From Weissella cibaria (GTDB lineage Bacteria; Bacillota; Bacilli; Lactobacillales; Lactobacillaceae), in the NCBI RefSeq assembly GCF_004521965.1, contig NZ_SDGK01000010.1:22000-85999 (forward strand): a stretch of DNA of 64,000 bases, in the 5' to 3' direction. Positions 15,454 to 24,438 of the stretch are shown here, one piece after another. The translations under genes were made by a program, and so were the position numbers. Within the stretch, counting starts at the first letter, position 1, and every line of letters begins with the position of its first letter. The notes below the pieces were generated by a model. The model was not told the DNA's origin and searched no databases. It saw only the letters and a list, made by a program, of their open reading frames with translations.

Positions 15454-17142
15454 ATGGCTGAGATGAAAAAGTATGGTGCCGACCTAGTTGTTGACAGCTT
15501 GAACAATCATGGCGTTGATTTGGTATTCGGGATTCCCGGTGCTAAAATTGACCGTTTGTTTGAAACGTTGGAACACCCAGCAGAAGGTGCTGTATCACCT
15601 AAGTTGGTTGTTACGCGTCACGAACAAAACGCTGCCTTTATGGCACAAGGATTTGCTCGCATTACAGGAAAGACGGGAGTTGTGATTGCAACGTCAGGAC
15701 CTGGTGTTGGTAACTTGGCTTCAGGTTTGATGACGGCAAGCGCTGAAAACGATCCAGTATTGGCCATTGGCGGACAAGTACCTCGTAAGGACTTGTACCG
15801 TTTGACACACCAAAGCACGCCATCAGCTGCTTTGTTTGAGCCAATCACGAATTACTCAGTTGAAATCCAAGATCCAAACAACATTTCAGAAATATTGTCA
15901 AACGCGATTGCACAAGCCAATGGGCCTAAGCCTGGCGCTGCTTTTGTTTCTTTGCCACAAGATGTTGACGATGCATTTGTTGAAGCTAATGCATTGCCAC
16001 GTGTTGAGCCAGCTCGTATGGGTTCAGCCTCATTGACTGACATTACTTGGTTGGCTGAACAAGTTAAGCAAGCTGAAATGCCGGTTATCTTGGTCGGTGC
16101 ACGTGGATCAGACGACGCAACTACGGAAGCATTGCACCAATTGTTGACGCAAACGACGTTACCAGTAGTTGAAACGTACCAAGGTGCTGGGGTTATCTCA
16201 CGTGATTTGGAAGAAAAGACCTTCTTCGGACGTATCGGTTTCTTCCGTAATCAAGTGGGTGACCAATTGTTGGCGCAATCTGATTTTGTAATCACGGTCG
16301 GTTACGATGCAATTGAATATGAGCCACGTAACTGGAACAAGAAAGCTGATTTGCGTATTGTTGCTTTGGATACGGCTGCTGTTCAAATTGACAACAACTT
16401 CACGCCAGAGCGTCAATTGATTGGTACGTTGGCTGACACGTTGGCCTTCTTGAAGGAAAAGGTTGATGGTTACGAGTTGCCGGTCGCTTCACAAAACAAG
16501 TTGGCAGAGTTGAAGGCCGCTTTGCGTGCAGCTGATGAGCCTAAGTACACGCCAGCTGATGCTGGTTTGAACCACCCATTGAACGTTATCAAGTCGTTGC
16601 AAAACCACATGACAGATGACATGACATTGACGTCAGATATCGGTTCACACTACTTGTGGTTGGGTCGTCACTTTAAGTCATACGTACCACGCCACTTTTT
16701 GATTTCAAATGGTATGCAAACGTTGGGTGTTGGGTTGCCATGGGCTATGGTTGCAGCGATGGTGCGTCCAAACGCCAAGGCAGTTTCAGTATCAGGTGAC
16801 GGTGGCTTCTTCTTCTCAGGTGTTGAATTGGCAACGGCTGTTCAAATGAAGTTGAATACTGTACACATTGTTTGGCAAGATAACCACCACTATGACATGG
16901 TTAAGTTCCAAGAAGAAATGAAGTACGATGGTAAGTCAGCTGGTGTTAAGATCGCTGATATTGATATCGTGAAGTTTGCTGAAGCAGCTGGTGCCAAGGG
17001 ATTGCGCGTTGATACTCCAGACCAATTGGATGCCATCTTGGACGAAGCATTTGCGACTGAAGGTCCAGTTGTTGTTGAAGTACCGGTAGACTACTCACAC
17101 AACTTCGAATTGATGTCACAATTGATCGAATCAGAAATCTAA
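15454..17142 (+). CDS. alsS: Acetolactate synthase, catabolic (ThDP-dependent)
   Basis: A 562-residue ThDP enzyme joining two pyruvates to alpha-acetolactate and CO2. The N-terminal catalytic Glu lies in LVVTRHEQNAAFMAQG at about residues 50-65. The ThDP/Mg2+ site is SGDGGFFFSGVELATAV at about 447-463, closed by DNHHYDMV. The absence of a regulatory small subunit gene and of a long leader fits the catabolic AlsS type rather than the anabolic IlvB type. The decarboxylase gene follows about 60 bases on, but a strong terminator lies between the two. The ribosome site is AAAGAGG, 9 bases before the ATG. Confidence 0.92.
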   Translation: MAEMKKYGADLVVDSLNNHGVDLVFGIPGAKIDRLFETLEHPAEGAVSPKLVVTRHEQNAAFMAQGFARITGKTGVVIATSGPGVGNLASGLMTASAENDPVLAIGGQVPRKDLYRLTHQSTPSAALFEPITNYSVEIQDPNNISEILSNAIAQANGPKPGAAFVSLPQDVDDAFVEANALPRVEPARMGSASLTDITWLAEQVKQAEMPVILVGARGSDDATTEALHQLLTQTTLPVVETYQGAGVISRDLEEKTFFGRIGFFRNQVGDQLLAQSDFVITVGYDAIEYEPRNWNKKADLRIVALDTAAVQIDNNFTPERQLIGTLADTLAFLKEKVDGYELPVASQNKLAELKAALRAADEPKYTPADAGLNHPLNVIKSLQNHMTDDMTLTSDIGSHYLWLGRHFKSYVPRHFLISNGMQTLGVGLPWAMVAAMVRPNAKAVSVSGDGGFFFSGVELATAVQMKLNTVHIVWQDNHHYDMVKFQEEMKYDGKSAGVKIADIDIVKFAEAAGAKGLRVDTPDQLDAILDEAFATEGPVVVEVPVDYSHNFELMSQLIESEI

Positions 17143-17149
17143 TGATGAG

Positions 17150-17179
17150 GGGGTGTCCGGTCATGGACGCCCCTTTTTT
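17150..17179 (+). terminator. Terminator between alsS and budA
   Basis: GGGGTGTCC pairs with GGACGCCCC (one G-U pair) around GGTCAT, followed by six T. It would cut budA transcription to a fraction of alsS, unless it is read through. Confidence 0.9.
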
Positions 17180-17203
17180 GTAAAAAATAGGAGGAATCGA
17201 ATA

Positions 17204-17923
17204 ATGGCAACGGTTTATCAGCACAGTACGTTAGCTGCATTAATGGCAGGATTGTTGGGGGGTACAATCACTGTCGGCGAACTGAAGGAACATGGCGATA
17301 CGGGTATAGGTACGTTGCACGGTGTCGACGGGGAAGTCATCATTTTGAATGGTGAAGTTTATCAAGCTGAGTCTTCAGGGAAAGTTAATCATATTACGGA
17401 CATGTCGACTTTGGTGCCTTTTGCGACGGTACACCAGGCGCACGGGCCTGAGTCAAAAGCGATTACCTTGAAAGATGTTACGTTGAGCAATGTTGACGTC
17501 ATTAATGAATACAACTTGTACAACAATTTTTCAGGAATCGGCTTGCGTGGGGAGTTTTCACACATCAAGGTGCGTATTGCGCCAAAGGCATCTGAACCGT
17601 TTCCCTCATTGCTTGAGATTGCTAAGCAACAACCAGTTTTTGAACGTGAAAATGTTTCGGGTACGCTTGTTGGTTATTACTCACCTGAGCTATACCATGG
17701 TGTGGTAGTGGCCGGTTGGCACGTTCACTTTATTAGTGATGATCGTCAATTTGCGGGCCACGTCTTAGAGTTCCAAGCACCTGAGTTAACGGGTTCGATG
17801 GTGGCGTTCTCTGACTATCAATTGCATTTGCCAATTGAAAATACTGCTTTCCGAGAACACCATCTCGATATGAATGGTATTCGTGAAGGAGTTACTGCAG
17901 CTGAAGGGAACACAAACGATTAA
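17204..17923 (+). CDS. budA: Alpha-acetolactate decarboxylase
   Basis: A 239-residue enzyme turning alpha-acetolactate into acetoin. It matches the family in length. Typical blocks are TLHGVDGEVIILNGEVYQ at about residues 36-53, and the zinc-site region YHGVVVAGWHVHFISDDRQFAGHVL at about 164-188 with its His ligands (shown in two parts: GWHVHF and GHVL). Together with AlsS it forms the acetoin branch that uses excess pyruvate and counters acidification. The ATG follows AGGAGG; upstream codons in frame run through the terminator and are not used. Confidence 0.94.
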   Translation: MATVYQHSTLAALMAGLLGGTITVGELKEHGDTGIGTLHGVDGEVIILNGEVYQAESSGKVNHITDMSTLVPFATVHQAHGPESKAITLKDVTLSNVDVINEYNLYNNFSGIGLRGEFSHIKVRIAPKASEPFPSLLEIAKQQPVFERENVSGTLVGYYSPELYHGVVVAGWHVHFISDDRQFAGHVLEFQAPELTGSMVAFSDYQLHLPIENTAFREHHLDMNGIREGVTAAEGNTND

Positions 17924-17930
17924 GAAAATG

Positions 17931-17960
17931 ATGGCAGACACAATTGTCTGCCATTTTTTT
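17931..17960 (+). terminator. budA terminator
   Basis: ATGGCAGACA pairs with TGTCTGCCAT (overlapping centre ACAATTGT), followed by T's. Confidence 0.9.
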
Positions 17961-18008
17961 GTTAAAGGCGGTACAATAACTGAGTAAGAAAAGTAGAGGT
18001 AAAGAAAG

Positions 18009-19016
18009 ATGAGCGAATTTATGCAAGCAGTTGTGACCACTTCAAATGAGGCACAACCACTCGAGGTAATGACGATTCCTGTGCCAGTTGTTTCAGATGA
18101 CGATGTGCTTGTTCGTGTGAAAGCTGTGGCGGTTAATCCAGTTGACGGTAAGCAACGTCAAGCGGCGGTTGCAAATAAGTCATCCCATGTTTTAGGTTTC
18201 GATGCGACTGGTGAGGTTGTTGCAGTCGGCGCCAAGGTGACGGATTTCAAGTTAGGTGATAATGTGTTCTACGCTGGTCAGTTGGGACGTTTAGGTGCAA
18301 ATGCAGAGTTACAAGCGGTCAATGCGGCATTGGTAGCTAAGGCGCCGACAACGTTATCACACGCTGAAGCGGCCGCACTACCCCTGACTTTTTTAACAGC
18401 ATATGAGTTACTAGTAGATAAGTTTGGCCTGACGGTTGCTGAAAATAGTGCAAAAGGTCAAACAATTCTCATTATTAACGGTGCTGGTGGTGTTGGTTCA
18501 ATCATGATTCAGTTAGCTAAGTGGATGGGGATGACAGTCATTGCGACGGCTTCACGGCAAGAAACAAGCGACTGGGTAACCAAGCTAGGCGCTGATCATG
18601 TGGTTAACCACCGACGTGATTATGTGGCGGATATGCACAGCTTGGGCTTCGATTTAGTACCGTACATTGCAATTTTGCATGCCCCGGAAGCTCACTTTGA
18701 ACAAGCGGCAGCTTTGGTTGGACCGTTTGGTCACATTGGAGCCATTGTTGAGTCGGTGGAACCTTTGCCAGTTGGGTTAATCAAAAATAAGGCAGCATCC
18801 CTTGATTGGGAATTTATGTTTGTCAAGGCTAATTATGGGGTCAACATGGCGACGCAGGGTCGTGCCTTAGCTTTGGCAGCGACGTTAGCAGATCAGGGTG
18901 TTTTACGGACAACTTTGACGGAGACGATGACTGGCATGACAGCTGAAACGATTCTGGCCGCGCAAGAAAAAGTGGCTGCTGGCAAAGTTAATGGCAAACT
19001 CGCGATTGAATTTTAA
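18009..19016 (+). CDS. MDR-family oxidoreductase (quinone reductase-like)
   Basis: A 335-residue medium-chain dehydrogenase/reductase. The N-terminal GroES-like domain shows VKAVAVNPVDGKQRQ and LGFDATGEVVAVGAKVTDF. The NAD(P) Rossmann motif ILIINGAGGVGSIMIQLAKW lies at about residues 157-176. The GHE and four-Cys zinc motifs of true alcohol dehydrogenases are missing, so it belongs with the zinc-independent quinone oxidoreductase or zinc-type ADH-like (ZADH) group. It would reduce quinones or unsaturated carbonyls with NADPH. The substrate is unknown. It is transcribed alone between two terminators. Confidence 0.85.
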   Translation: MSEFMQAVVTTSNEAQPLEVMTIPVPVVSDDDVLVRVKAVAVNPVDGKQRQAAVANKSSHVLGFDATGEVVAVGAKVTDFKLGDNVFYAGQLGRLGANAELQAVNAALVAKAPTTLSHAEAAALPLTFLTAYELLVDKFGLTVAENSAKGQTILIINGAGGVGSIMIQLAKWMGMTVIATASRQETSDWVTKLGADHVVNHRRDYVADMHSLGFDLVPYIAILHAPEAHFEQAAALVGPFGHIGAIVESVEPLPVGLIKNKAASLDWEFMFVKANYGVNMATQGRALALAATLADQGVLRTTLTETMTGMTAETILAAQEKVAAGKVNGKLAIEF

Positions 19017-19028
19017 ATAAAATTTGAA

Positions 19029-19064
19029 AAGCGACCGCTTCTTTGTGACTTTGGTCGCTTTTTT
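19029..19064 (+). terminator. Terminator after MDR oxidoreductase
   Basis: AAGCGACC pairs with GGTCGCTT around a long loop, followed by a T-run. The further 360 bases to the LysM gene are AT-rich control DNA with no ORF. They hold small inverted motifs such as TTCGCGCGAA at about 19211 and TTTCGCG at about 19315. Confidence 0.8.
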
Positions 19065-19425
19065 GATTTGGCGAGCAAAAAAAATGATAATTCGACAACG
19101 TGTCACACCTGATTGTTATGTCCAGACTGGCTTGACGTCGTACTCGTGGGAGGATGTAACACCATTTGAATTTTGAAAACACTTGTGAAAAAGATTTAGC
19201 GACCGTGAAATTCGCGCGAAAAATATGGTAATATTTACGCAGAACATGACTTTGTAATAGTAATGCAAACTTTGTCATTGTAAACTAATGAATTGTGACT
19301 TGAAGTGCAAATTATTTCGCGTAAAATAAACAACGTACAATCAATAAAGATAATAAAGAAAAGATTAAGAATTGGTTGGTTCTTGCGTTTAATAAATCTA
19401 TATTGGATAGGGGAATATCATAAAC

Positions 19426-20289
19426 ATGAATGTATCTGTTAAAAATACGTTATTGGCAGCTGCGGGAACTGTTGCTGCGTTGACTGGATCATCTGTTGTT
19501 GCGTCAGCGGATTCTGTAACTGTTAAAGCCGGCGACACGTTGTACGCGATTGCAACAGCGCACAATACGACGGTGAATGCCTTGGCTTCAGCAAACGGAT
19601 TGTCAAACATCAACATGATTTTTGTTGGGCAACAACTGCAATTGCCTGGTACATCAACTAACAACACTGCAGCAAACACAACGACGTCTGCTGGGGCTTC
19701 AAACGCAACGTACATGGTTAAGGCCGGTGATTCTTTGTGGGGTATTGCAAACAGCAACGGTATGACTTTGTCAGAATTGTTGTCATTGAATGGTTTGCAA
19801 GCAAGCTCATACATCTTCCCAGGTGATTCATTGAAGATTTCGGGTGCCGGCGCAGCGACTGTTACACCGTCAGCACCAGCTACAGACAATAGCCAATCTT
19901 CAGCAAATACTAACAATAACTGGGGCACTGTTGATAACGGCTACACAAACTCAAACAATACGGTGTCATCAACGAACACGTACCCATACGGACAATGCAC
20001 GTGGTACGTTAAGGGTGATTTGAACTGGGTTGGAAATTACTGGGGTAACGCAGTAGACTGGGCTTCAACGGCTGTTGCAGCTGGTCACACTGTTAACTCA
20101 GTACCAACTGTTGGTTCAATTGCCTACTTTGCAGCTGGTGTTCAAGGCGCATCATCATACGGACACGTTGCGGTCGTTGAGTCAGTTAACGCTGATGGTA
20201 CAGTGACGATTTCAGAAGCAAACTATGCAGGCATGTTGTATCACGAGCGTACAATTCCAACATCAGGTTTGTTGTTTATTCACCAATAA
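19426..20289 (+). CDS. Secreted LysM-LysM-CHAP cell-wall hydrolase
   Basis: A 287-residue exported protein. The signal peptide covers about residues 1-28 (hydrophobic stretch, then SVVASA-DS). Two LysM peptidoglycan-binding modules follow, at about 31-75 (VKAGDTLYAIATAHNTTVNA) and 94-138 (VKAGDSLWGIANSNG). A Ser/Asn/Thr-rich linker leads to a CHAP amidase/endopeptidase domain from about 180. Its catalytic Cys is in YGQCTWYVKGDLNWVG and His in YGHVAVVESV. It would cut peptide bonds or the amide link in peptidoglycan during growth or division. The long upstream region and GGGG ribosome site are seen; the terminator is at 20302. Confidence 0.9.
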   Translation: MNVSVKNTLLAAAGTVAALTGSSVVASADSVTVKAGDTLYAIATAHNTTVNALASANGLSNINMIFVGQQLQLPGTSTNNTAANTTTSAGASNATYMVKAGDSLWGIANSNGMTLSELLSLNGLQASSYIFPGDSLKISGAGAATVTPSAPATDNSQSSANTNNNWGTVDNGYTNSNNTVSSTNTYPYGQCTWYVKGDLNWVGNYWGNAVDWASTAVAAGHTVNSVPTVGSIAYFAAGVQGASSYGHVAVVESVNADGTVTISEANYAGMLYHERTIPTSGLLFIHQ

Positions 20290-20301
20290 GAGAGATTTAA
20301 T

Positions 20302-20329
20302 GAGAGCTCGCAAGCGTGGGCTCTTTTTT
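20302..20329 (+). terminator. Terminator after LysM-CHAP gene
   Basis: GAGAGCTCGC pairs with GTGGGCTC (wobbles) around AAGC, followed by a T-run. Confidence 0.75.
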
Positions 20330-20349
20330 GTATAACGAGGAGAAAAGTG

Positions 20350-20892
20350 ATGCCGTTTGAACTAACACCTGGCCGGATAATTCATACTGATGATGTTGGC
20401 CAGATTGACGCAGAAATGCGATTCGATGTTCCAAAAGGTGAGGCCCCTTTTGCCATTACCTTTGCCGAGTTTAACAATAAAATGGCGGGGGCCCGTGTGC
20501 AACGAGTGATGATGCAAATGATCATGGCAAGTCTGCGTGAAACTATCGGGCAAACATTACGCGGTGTACTTGGCCGGCCATATCAATCGCAAGGCAATAC
20601 ACCTGAAGAAGGGTTTGATGCCGGCGGATTGATTCAATATGTCTACAATCACGTATTTGGCGTTAGTTTTCCGCAAAACATTGCTAAGCAGTTCACTTTG
20701 GTTCAGCAAGTGACTTTAGCTGAAACGATGCCAGGGGATATCTTAGTTTGGGGAAGTTTAGCAGTACCCACGGCGGCCGGTGTTTACTTAGGTGGCGGGA
20801 AATATATCACGGTTGATATACTAAATGACGTGGTGCAAATCAAAGCGGTAACGCAGTCGTGGCTCCCTGATGTTATTGGTTCTCTGCGTTAA
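20350..20892 (+). CDS. GNAT-like domain fused to a catalytically dead NlpC/P60 domain
   Basis: A 180-residue protein without signal peptide. Residues 1-65 (PFELTPGRIIHTDD, GQIDAEMRFDV) align with the whole first half of the next gene's product, a small GNAT acetyltransferase, but the acetyl-CoA loop RGKGIA has become MAGARV. Residues 70-180 follow the NlpC/P60 plan: LGRPYQSQGNTPEEGFDAGGLIQY, GDILVWGS, AAGVYLGGGKYI. The catalytic Cys (FDCSGL) is Ala and the His (HVG) is Ala. Both halves therefore look inactive, suggesting a binding or regulatory role in the cytoplasm. The ATG at 20350 follows GAGGAG. It lies 44 bases before its GNAT neighbour. Confidence 0.65.
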   Translation: MPFELTPGRIIHTDDVGQIDAEMRFDVPKGEAPFAITFAEFNNKMAGARVQRVMMQMIMASLRETIGQTLRGVLGRPYQSQGNTPEEGFDAGGLIQYVYNHVFGVSFPQNIAKQFTLVQQVTLAETMPGDILVWGSLAVPTAAGVYLGGGKYITVDILNDVVQIKAVTQSWLPDVIGSLR

Positions 20893-20936
20893 TTTTCGGT
20901 ACGGTCAAGTATAATTGTTTAAGAGGGGGTGACAAT

Positions 20937-21215
20937 ATGGAGTTTACATTTGAACCAGGACGTCTATATCATGAAACCGACGGACAAGTTGACGCAGAAA
21001 TCCTATTTCCAGCCATTAACGATGGTCAAACGTGGTCGATTGACTACACCTTTGTGGACCCGGCGTTGCGGGGCAAAGGTATCGCAGGGCAGTTGTTAGC
21101 TGAAGTTGTTCGACGAGCCCAAGTTGACCACGTCACACTACGACCGGTTTGTTCATATGCTAGAATGGCGTTTTTTAAGAATCCCGAATATCAGGCTTTG
21201 CAGGCCAAAAGTTAA
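20937..21215 (+). CDS. Small GNAT-type N-acetyltransferase (COG2388-like)
   Basis: A 92-residue minimal GNAT protein. The start FEPGRLYHETDGQVDAEILF is followed by the acetyl-CoA-binding motif DPALRGKGIAGQLLAEVVRRA at about residues 42-62 (RGKGIA core), then VTLRPVCSYARMAFFKNPEY with the family's conserved C-terminal Cys-Ser-Tyr-Ala pattern. Small GNATs of this type have unknown substrates. The strong ribosome site GAGGGGG lies 7 bases upstream. It forms a pair with the preceding fused pseudoenzyme gene. Confidence 0.85.
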   Translation: MEFTFEPGRLYHETDGQVDAEILFPAINDGQTWSIDYTFVDPALRGKGIAGQLLAEVVRRAQVDHVTLRPVCSYARMAFFKNPEYQALQAKS

Positions 21216-21310
21216 GAGTTAGTTGAAGCATTCCGAAAATAACCGGTGTGCTTTTTAATTTACGGCTTTTTTCGATATACTTAAAACATAACTAACTTTG
21301 GGGGATAATT

Positions 21311-21853
21311 ATGAAACGTGGATTTGCAGTTGTTTCAAAATACGCAACGGCGGGGCTTAATCTTCCCCAACGAGCAACGAAAATGGCGGCTGGTTACGAT
21401 TTTGAGGTCGCTGAGGACTTTACGCTTCCATCAATTTGGAAGCTCCCATTTATTAAGATTTTGGCGTCGCTATATATGAAGCGACAATTGACAGATCATG
21501 ATTATGAAGAAGCGACATCAACATTGAAGCCCCTCTTAGTACCGACTGGTATTAAGGCATACATGGGTGAAAGTGAGTATTTAATGATTGCCAATCGGTC
21601 ATCCAATCCGTTGAAGCGTGGGATGATCTTGCCAAATGGGGTCGGCATTATTGATGCGGACTATGTGGATAACGATAAGAATGAGGGTGAAATATTTATT
21701 CAGATGGTTAATTGGGGCATCCGAGATATGCATCTAAAAAAGGGTGAACGCATCGGTCAAGGAATTTTCATGCCGTTTTTGGTAACGGATGATGATGCAA
21801 CACAAGAGAAGAATGACCGTACGGGGGGCTTTGGTAGTTCCGGCGTACATTAA
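21311..21853 (+). CDS. dut: dUTPase-like protein (dUTP diphosphatase)
   Basis: A 180-residue trimeric-type dUTPase. Motif 1 is [13 protein letters not shown] at about residues 25-37, motif 2 [15 protein letters not shown] at about 97-111, motif 3 [17 protein letters not shown] at about 113-129, and the glycine-rich motif 5 RTGGFGSSG near the end. The enzyme removes dUTP and supplies dUMP for dTMP. It is longer than usual (about 150 residues) owing to an insert between motifs 1 and 2 ([18 protein letters not shown]). It lies 15 bases before radA, so the two are likely one operon, as in other lactobacilli. Confidence 0.88.
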   Translation: MKRGFAVVSKYATAGLNLPQRATKMAAGYDFEVAEDFTLPSIWKLPFIKILASLYMKRQLTDHDYEEATSTLKPLLVPTGIKAYMGESEYLMIANRSSNPLKRGMILPNGVGIIDADYVDNDKNEGEIFIQMVNWGIRDMHLKKGERIGQGIFMPFLVTDDDATQEKNDRTGGFGSSGVH

Positions 21854-21867
21854 GAGAGGTAAGAGAA

Positions 21868-23241
21868 ATGGCAAGAACAAAAACCCAGTTTGTATGTTCT
21901 AACTGTGGGTATGTTTCACAACGTTACATGGGACGTTGCTCTAACTGTGGTGCCTGGGGAACGTTCGTTGAAGAAGTTATTCAACCAGAAAAGGCGGATC
22001 GAAAGTCACGGGTTAACCTGGCTGGACAAAATGCGAAGGTTGAGCGACTAGGCCAAGTTAGCATTGAGGAAACGCCACGTGTTGATACACAAATTGATGA
22101 ATTTAACCGGGTGCTCGGTGGCGGAATCGTACCTGGGTCAATGGTTTTGATTGGTGGTGACCCAGGGATTGGAAAGTCAACGTTGCTACTGCAAGTATCA
22201 AGTCAGCTGGCCAATTCAGGCGGAACGATTTTGTACGTCGCTGGAGAAGAAAGTGCTTCACAGATTAAGCTACGAGCAGAACGTTTGGGAGTTCGCGGTG
22301 ATGCGGATTTCTTCTTGTATCCAGAAACGGATATGAGCCAAATTCGCAAGGCTATCGATGAAACAAAGCCAGATTACGTCATTATCGACTCAATTCAAAC
22401 CATGCAACAACCAGATGTTTCATCGGCCGTTGGATCAGTTGCACAAATTCGTGAAACAACTGCTGAATTGCTCCAAATCGCGAAGACAAATGGCATTACC
22501 ATTTTTATCGTTGGTCACGTGACCAAAGATGGTACCATCGCCGGACCAAAGATTTTGGAACACATGGTGGATACGGTACTCTATTTTGAGGGTGATAACC
22601 AGCGAAGTTTCCGGTTGTTGCGAGCTGTTAAGAATCGATTTGGTTCCACAAATGAGTTAGGAGTCTTTGAAATGAACGAGGGTGGTTTGGCAGAAGTGAC
22701 GAACCCATCTGGTCTATTCTTGGAAGACCGTCTCTCGGACGCAAGTGGTTCGGCAGTGGTCATTGCGATGGAAGGCTCTCGACCAATTTTGGTTGAAGTC
22801 CAGGCATTGGTGACGCCAACCGTCTTTGGTAATGCCCAACGCACTGCAGCCGGTATCGATCGCAATCGTATTTCATTGTTGATGGCCGTCCTAGAAAAGC
22901 GCGCAAACTTGTTGTTACAGAACCAGGATGCTTATGTGCGTGCAGCGGGTGGTGTGAAGTTGGACGAACCAGCTATCGATTTGGCTGTTGCGGTTGCAAT
23001 TGCTTCGAGTTACCGGGATAAGGGGACACGAGCAACTGACGCATTCGTTGGCGAAATTGGTTTGACTGGTGAAATCCGGCGGGTGCCAAATGTGGTTGAT
23101 CGCATTATTGAAGCGAAAAAACTTGGTTTCAAACGAGTATTTGTGCCACAGCACTCAATTGATACAATGAAGGATATACCAGGGATCCAAATTATCGGTG
23201 TGGCCACTTTAGCAGATGCTTTACGGTTGGCATTAGATTAA
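21868..23241 (+). CDS. radA: DNA repair protein RadA
   Basis: A 457-residue cytoplasmic branch-migration ATPase of recombination. It has an N-terminal zinc finger (CSNCGY...[10 protein letters not shown], residues 10-34), a RecA-like core with Walker [12 protein letters not shown] at about 97-107, and the RadA-specific KNRFGSTNE motif at about 253-261. A Lon-protease-like C-terminal domain follows ([14 protein letters not shown]). The length matches the family. It sits in the classic Firmicutes order with the PIN/TRAM gene and gltX. Confidence 0.95.
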   Translation: MARTKTQFVCSNCGYVSQRYMGRCSNCGAWGTFVEEVIQPEKADRKSRVNLAGQNAKVERLGQVSIEETPRVDTQIDEFNRVLGGGIVPGSMVLIGGDPGIGKSTLLLQVSSQLANSGGTILYVAGEESASQIKLRAERLGVRGDADFFLYPETDMSQIRKAIDETKPDYVIIDSIQTMQQPDVSSAVGSVAQIRETTAELLQIAKTNGITIFIVGHVTKDGTIAGPKILEHMVDTVLYFEGDNQRSFRLLRAVKNRFGSTNELGVFEMNEGGLAEVTNPSGLFLEDRLSDASGSAVVIAMEGSRPILVEVQALVTPTVFGNAQRTAAGIDRNRISLLMAVLEKRANLLLQNQDAYVRAAGGVKLDEPAIDLAVAVAIASSYRDKGTRATDAFVGEIGLTGEIRRVPNVVDRIIEAKKLGFKRVFVPQHSIDTMKDIPGIQIIGVATLADALRLALD

Positions 23242-23256
23242 TTTAAAGGGGAAACT

Positions 23257-24360
23257 ATGCGTAGGCGAATAATTCAGGTAGCTTTCTTGGTTGCTGGAGG
23301 TGCGCTCGCGATAACAGTATTGCCAATCATTTGGCGCATTTTGGGTGAACATAATCAGATTTGGTTAAATAACCCAATTGTGAACTTCATTATTGGTGGC
23401 ATATTGTTTTATATCTTGAGCATACCTTTATGGCGACCAATCGATCAGGGGATTAAGCGAATTGAAACGTATTTGAACCAGCAATCACCGCTCTTGTTGT
23501 TGATTGGTTCATTATCAACTTTGATTGGCTTGGTGATTGCGGTGGTTGTTACCGTACCGTTGCAGCGGGCGAATAATTTCTTTTTAAGTGCAGTTATTCC
23601 AGTTATCGTCATGGTGCTGTTGGGGTATTTGGGCTTCCGTTTGGGGACAACGCGGATTGATGAGTGGCGAAATTTAATTCCCAATTTAAATAACGTTACG
23701 AAGCGGGTACGGCCACGTCGTTCGGCTAATCAAAGCGATGTGCTGACGGATGAAGAAACAAATTATCACCACTATAAAATTTTAGACACGAACATCTTGA
23801 TTGATGGTCGAATTGCAGATTTAGTGAAGACTGGCTTTATCGAAGGGACACTCTTGGTGCCAAATTTTGTATTGTATGAGTTGCAATACATTGCGGATGC
23901 AGGTGAGTCAATCAAGCGTGTCCGCGGTCGGCGCGGTCTTGATATTTTGAATGAGTTGCGTGAAACAGATGCTATCCCACTTGAAATGTGGGAGGGCGAC
24001 TATGAAGAAATTAAAGAAGTGGACGAAAAACTAATTCAATTAGCCAAGGACGTTAACGGCATTTTGGTAACGAATGATTACAACTTGAATAAGGTGACAA
24101 AGTTCCAAAACGTTGAGGTTCTGAACATTAATGAATTAGCTGGCGCTTTGCGTCCACGGGTCGCGGTTGGTGATCGTTTCAAGGTAACCTTGGTTAAGAA
24201 CGGTACTGAGCGCAAGCAAGCGGTTGGTTATCTAGATGACGGTACGATGGTCGTGGCTGAAGAAGGGCGTGACCATCTGCAAGAGACTGTGACAGTTGAA
24301 GTGACGTCGGCATTGCAAACAGATGCTGGCCGTATGATTTTTGGTGTGGTTGTCGATTAA
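23257..24360 (+). CDS. PIN/TRAM-domain membrane protein (YacL-like)
   Basis: A 367-residue protein with four N-terminal membrane spans (residues 5-25, 40-60, 80-100 and 105-125). A cytoplasmic PIN nuclease-like domain starts at about 172 (ILDTNILIDGRIADL, with the acidic metal ligands) and includes TNDYNLNKVTKFQ. The C-terminal TRAM domain (about 300-367) probably binds RNA. The YacL family lies between radA and gltX in Firmicutes, as here. The role is still poorly defined, probably RNA processing at the membrane. It starts 15 bases after radA. Confidence 0.9.
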   Translation: MRRRIIQVAFLVAGGALAITVLPIIWRILGEHNQIWLNNPIVNFIIGGILFYILSIPLWRPIDQGIKRIETYLNQQSPLLLLIGSLSTLIGLVIAVVVTVPLQRANNFFLSAVIPVIVMVLLGYLGFRLGTTRIDEWRNLIPNLNNVTKRVRPRRSANQSDVLTDEETNYHHYKILDTNILIDGRIADLVKTGFIEGTLLVPNFVLYELQYIADAGESIKRVRGRRGLDILNELRETDAIPLEMWEGDYEEIKEVDEKLIQLAKDVNGILVTNDYNLNKVTKFQNVEVLNINELAGALRPRVAVGDRFKVTLVKNGTERKQAVGYLDDGTMVVAEEGRDHLQETVTVEVTSALQTDAGRMIFGVVVD

Positions 24361-24370
24361 GGACTTAACA

Positions 24371-24399
24371 TTGAAAGTCGTTAAAAACCGCGGTATATT
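24371..24399 (+). promoter_or_regulatory. gltX promoter
   Basis: TTGAAA, 17-base spacer, TATATT, about 40 bases before the gltX start. Confidence 0.65.
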
Positions 24400-24438
24400 A
24401 GTAAACGGTATTATAAACAGAAAAAGGAGTAGACTAGC

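Noticed and set aside
15404..15466. A 20-codon ORF (MKFINIITQLFKEVLNSWLR) overlapping the alsS start
   Set aside because: It has no good ribosome site, and the overlap with the strong alsS ribosome site and start is likely chance. Leader peptide function would need Leu or Ile codon runs and an attenuator, neither of which is seen.
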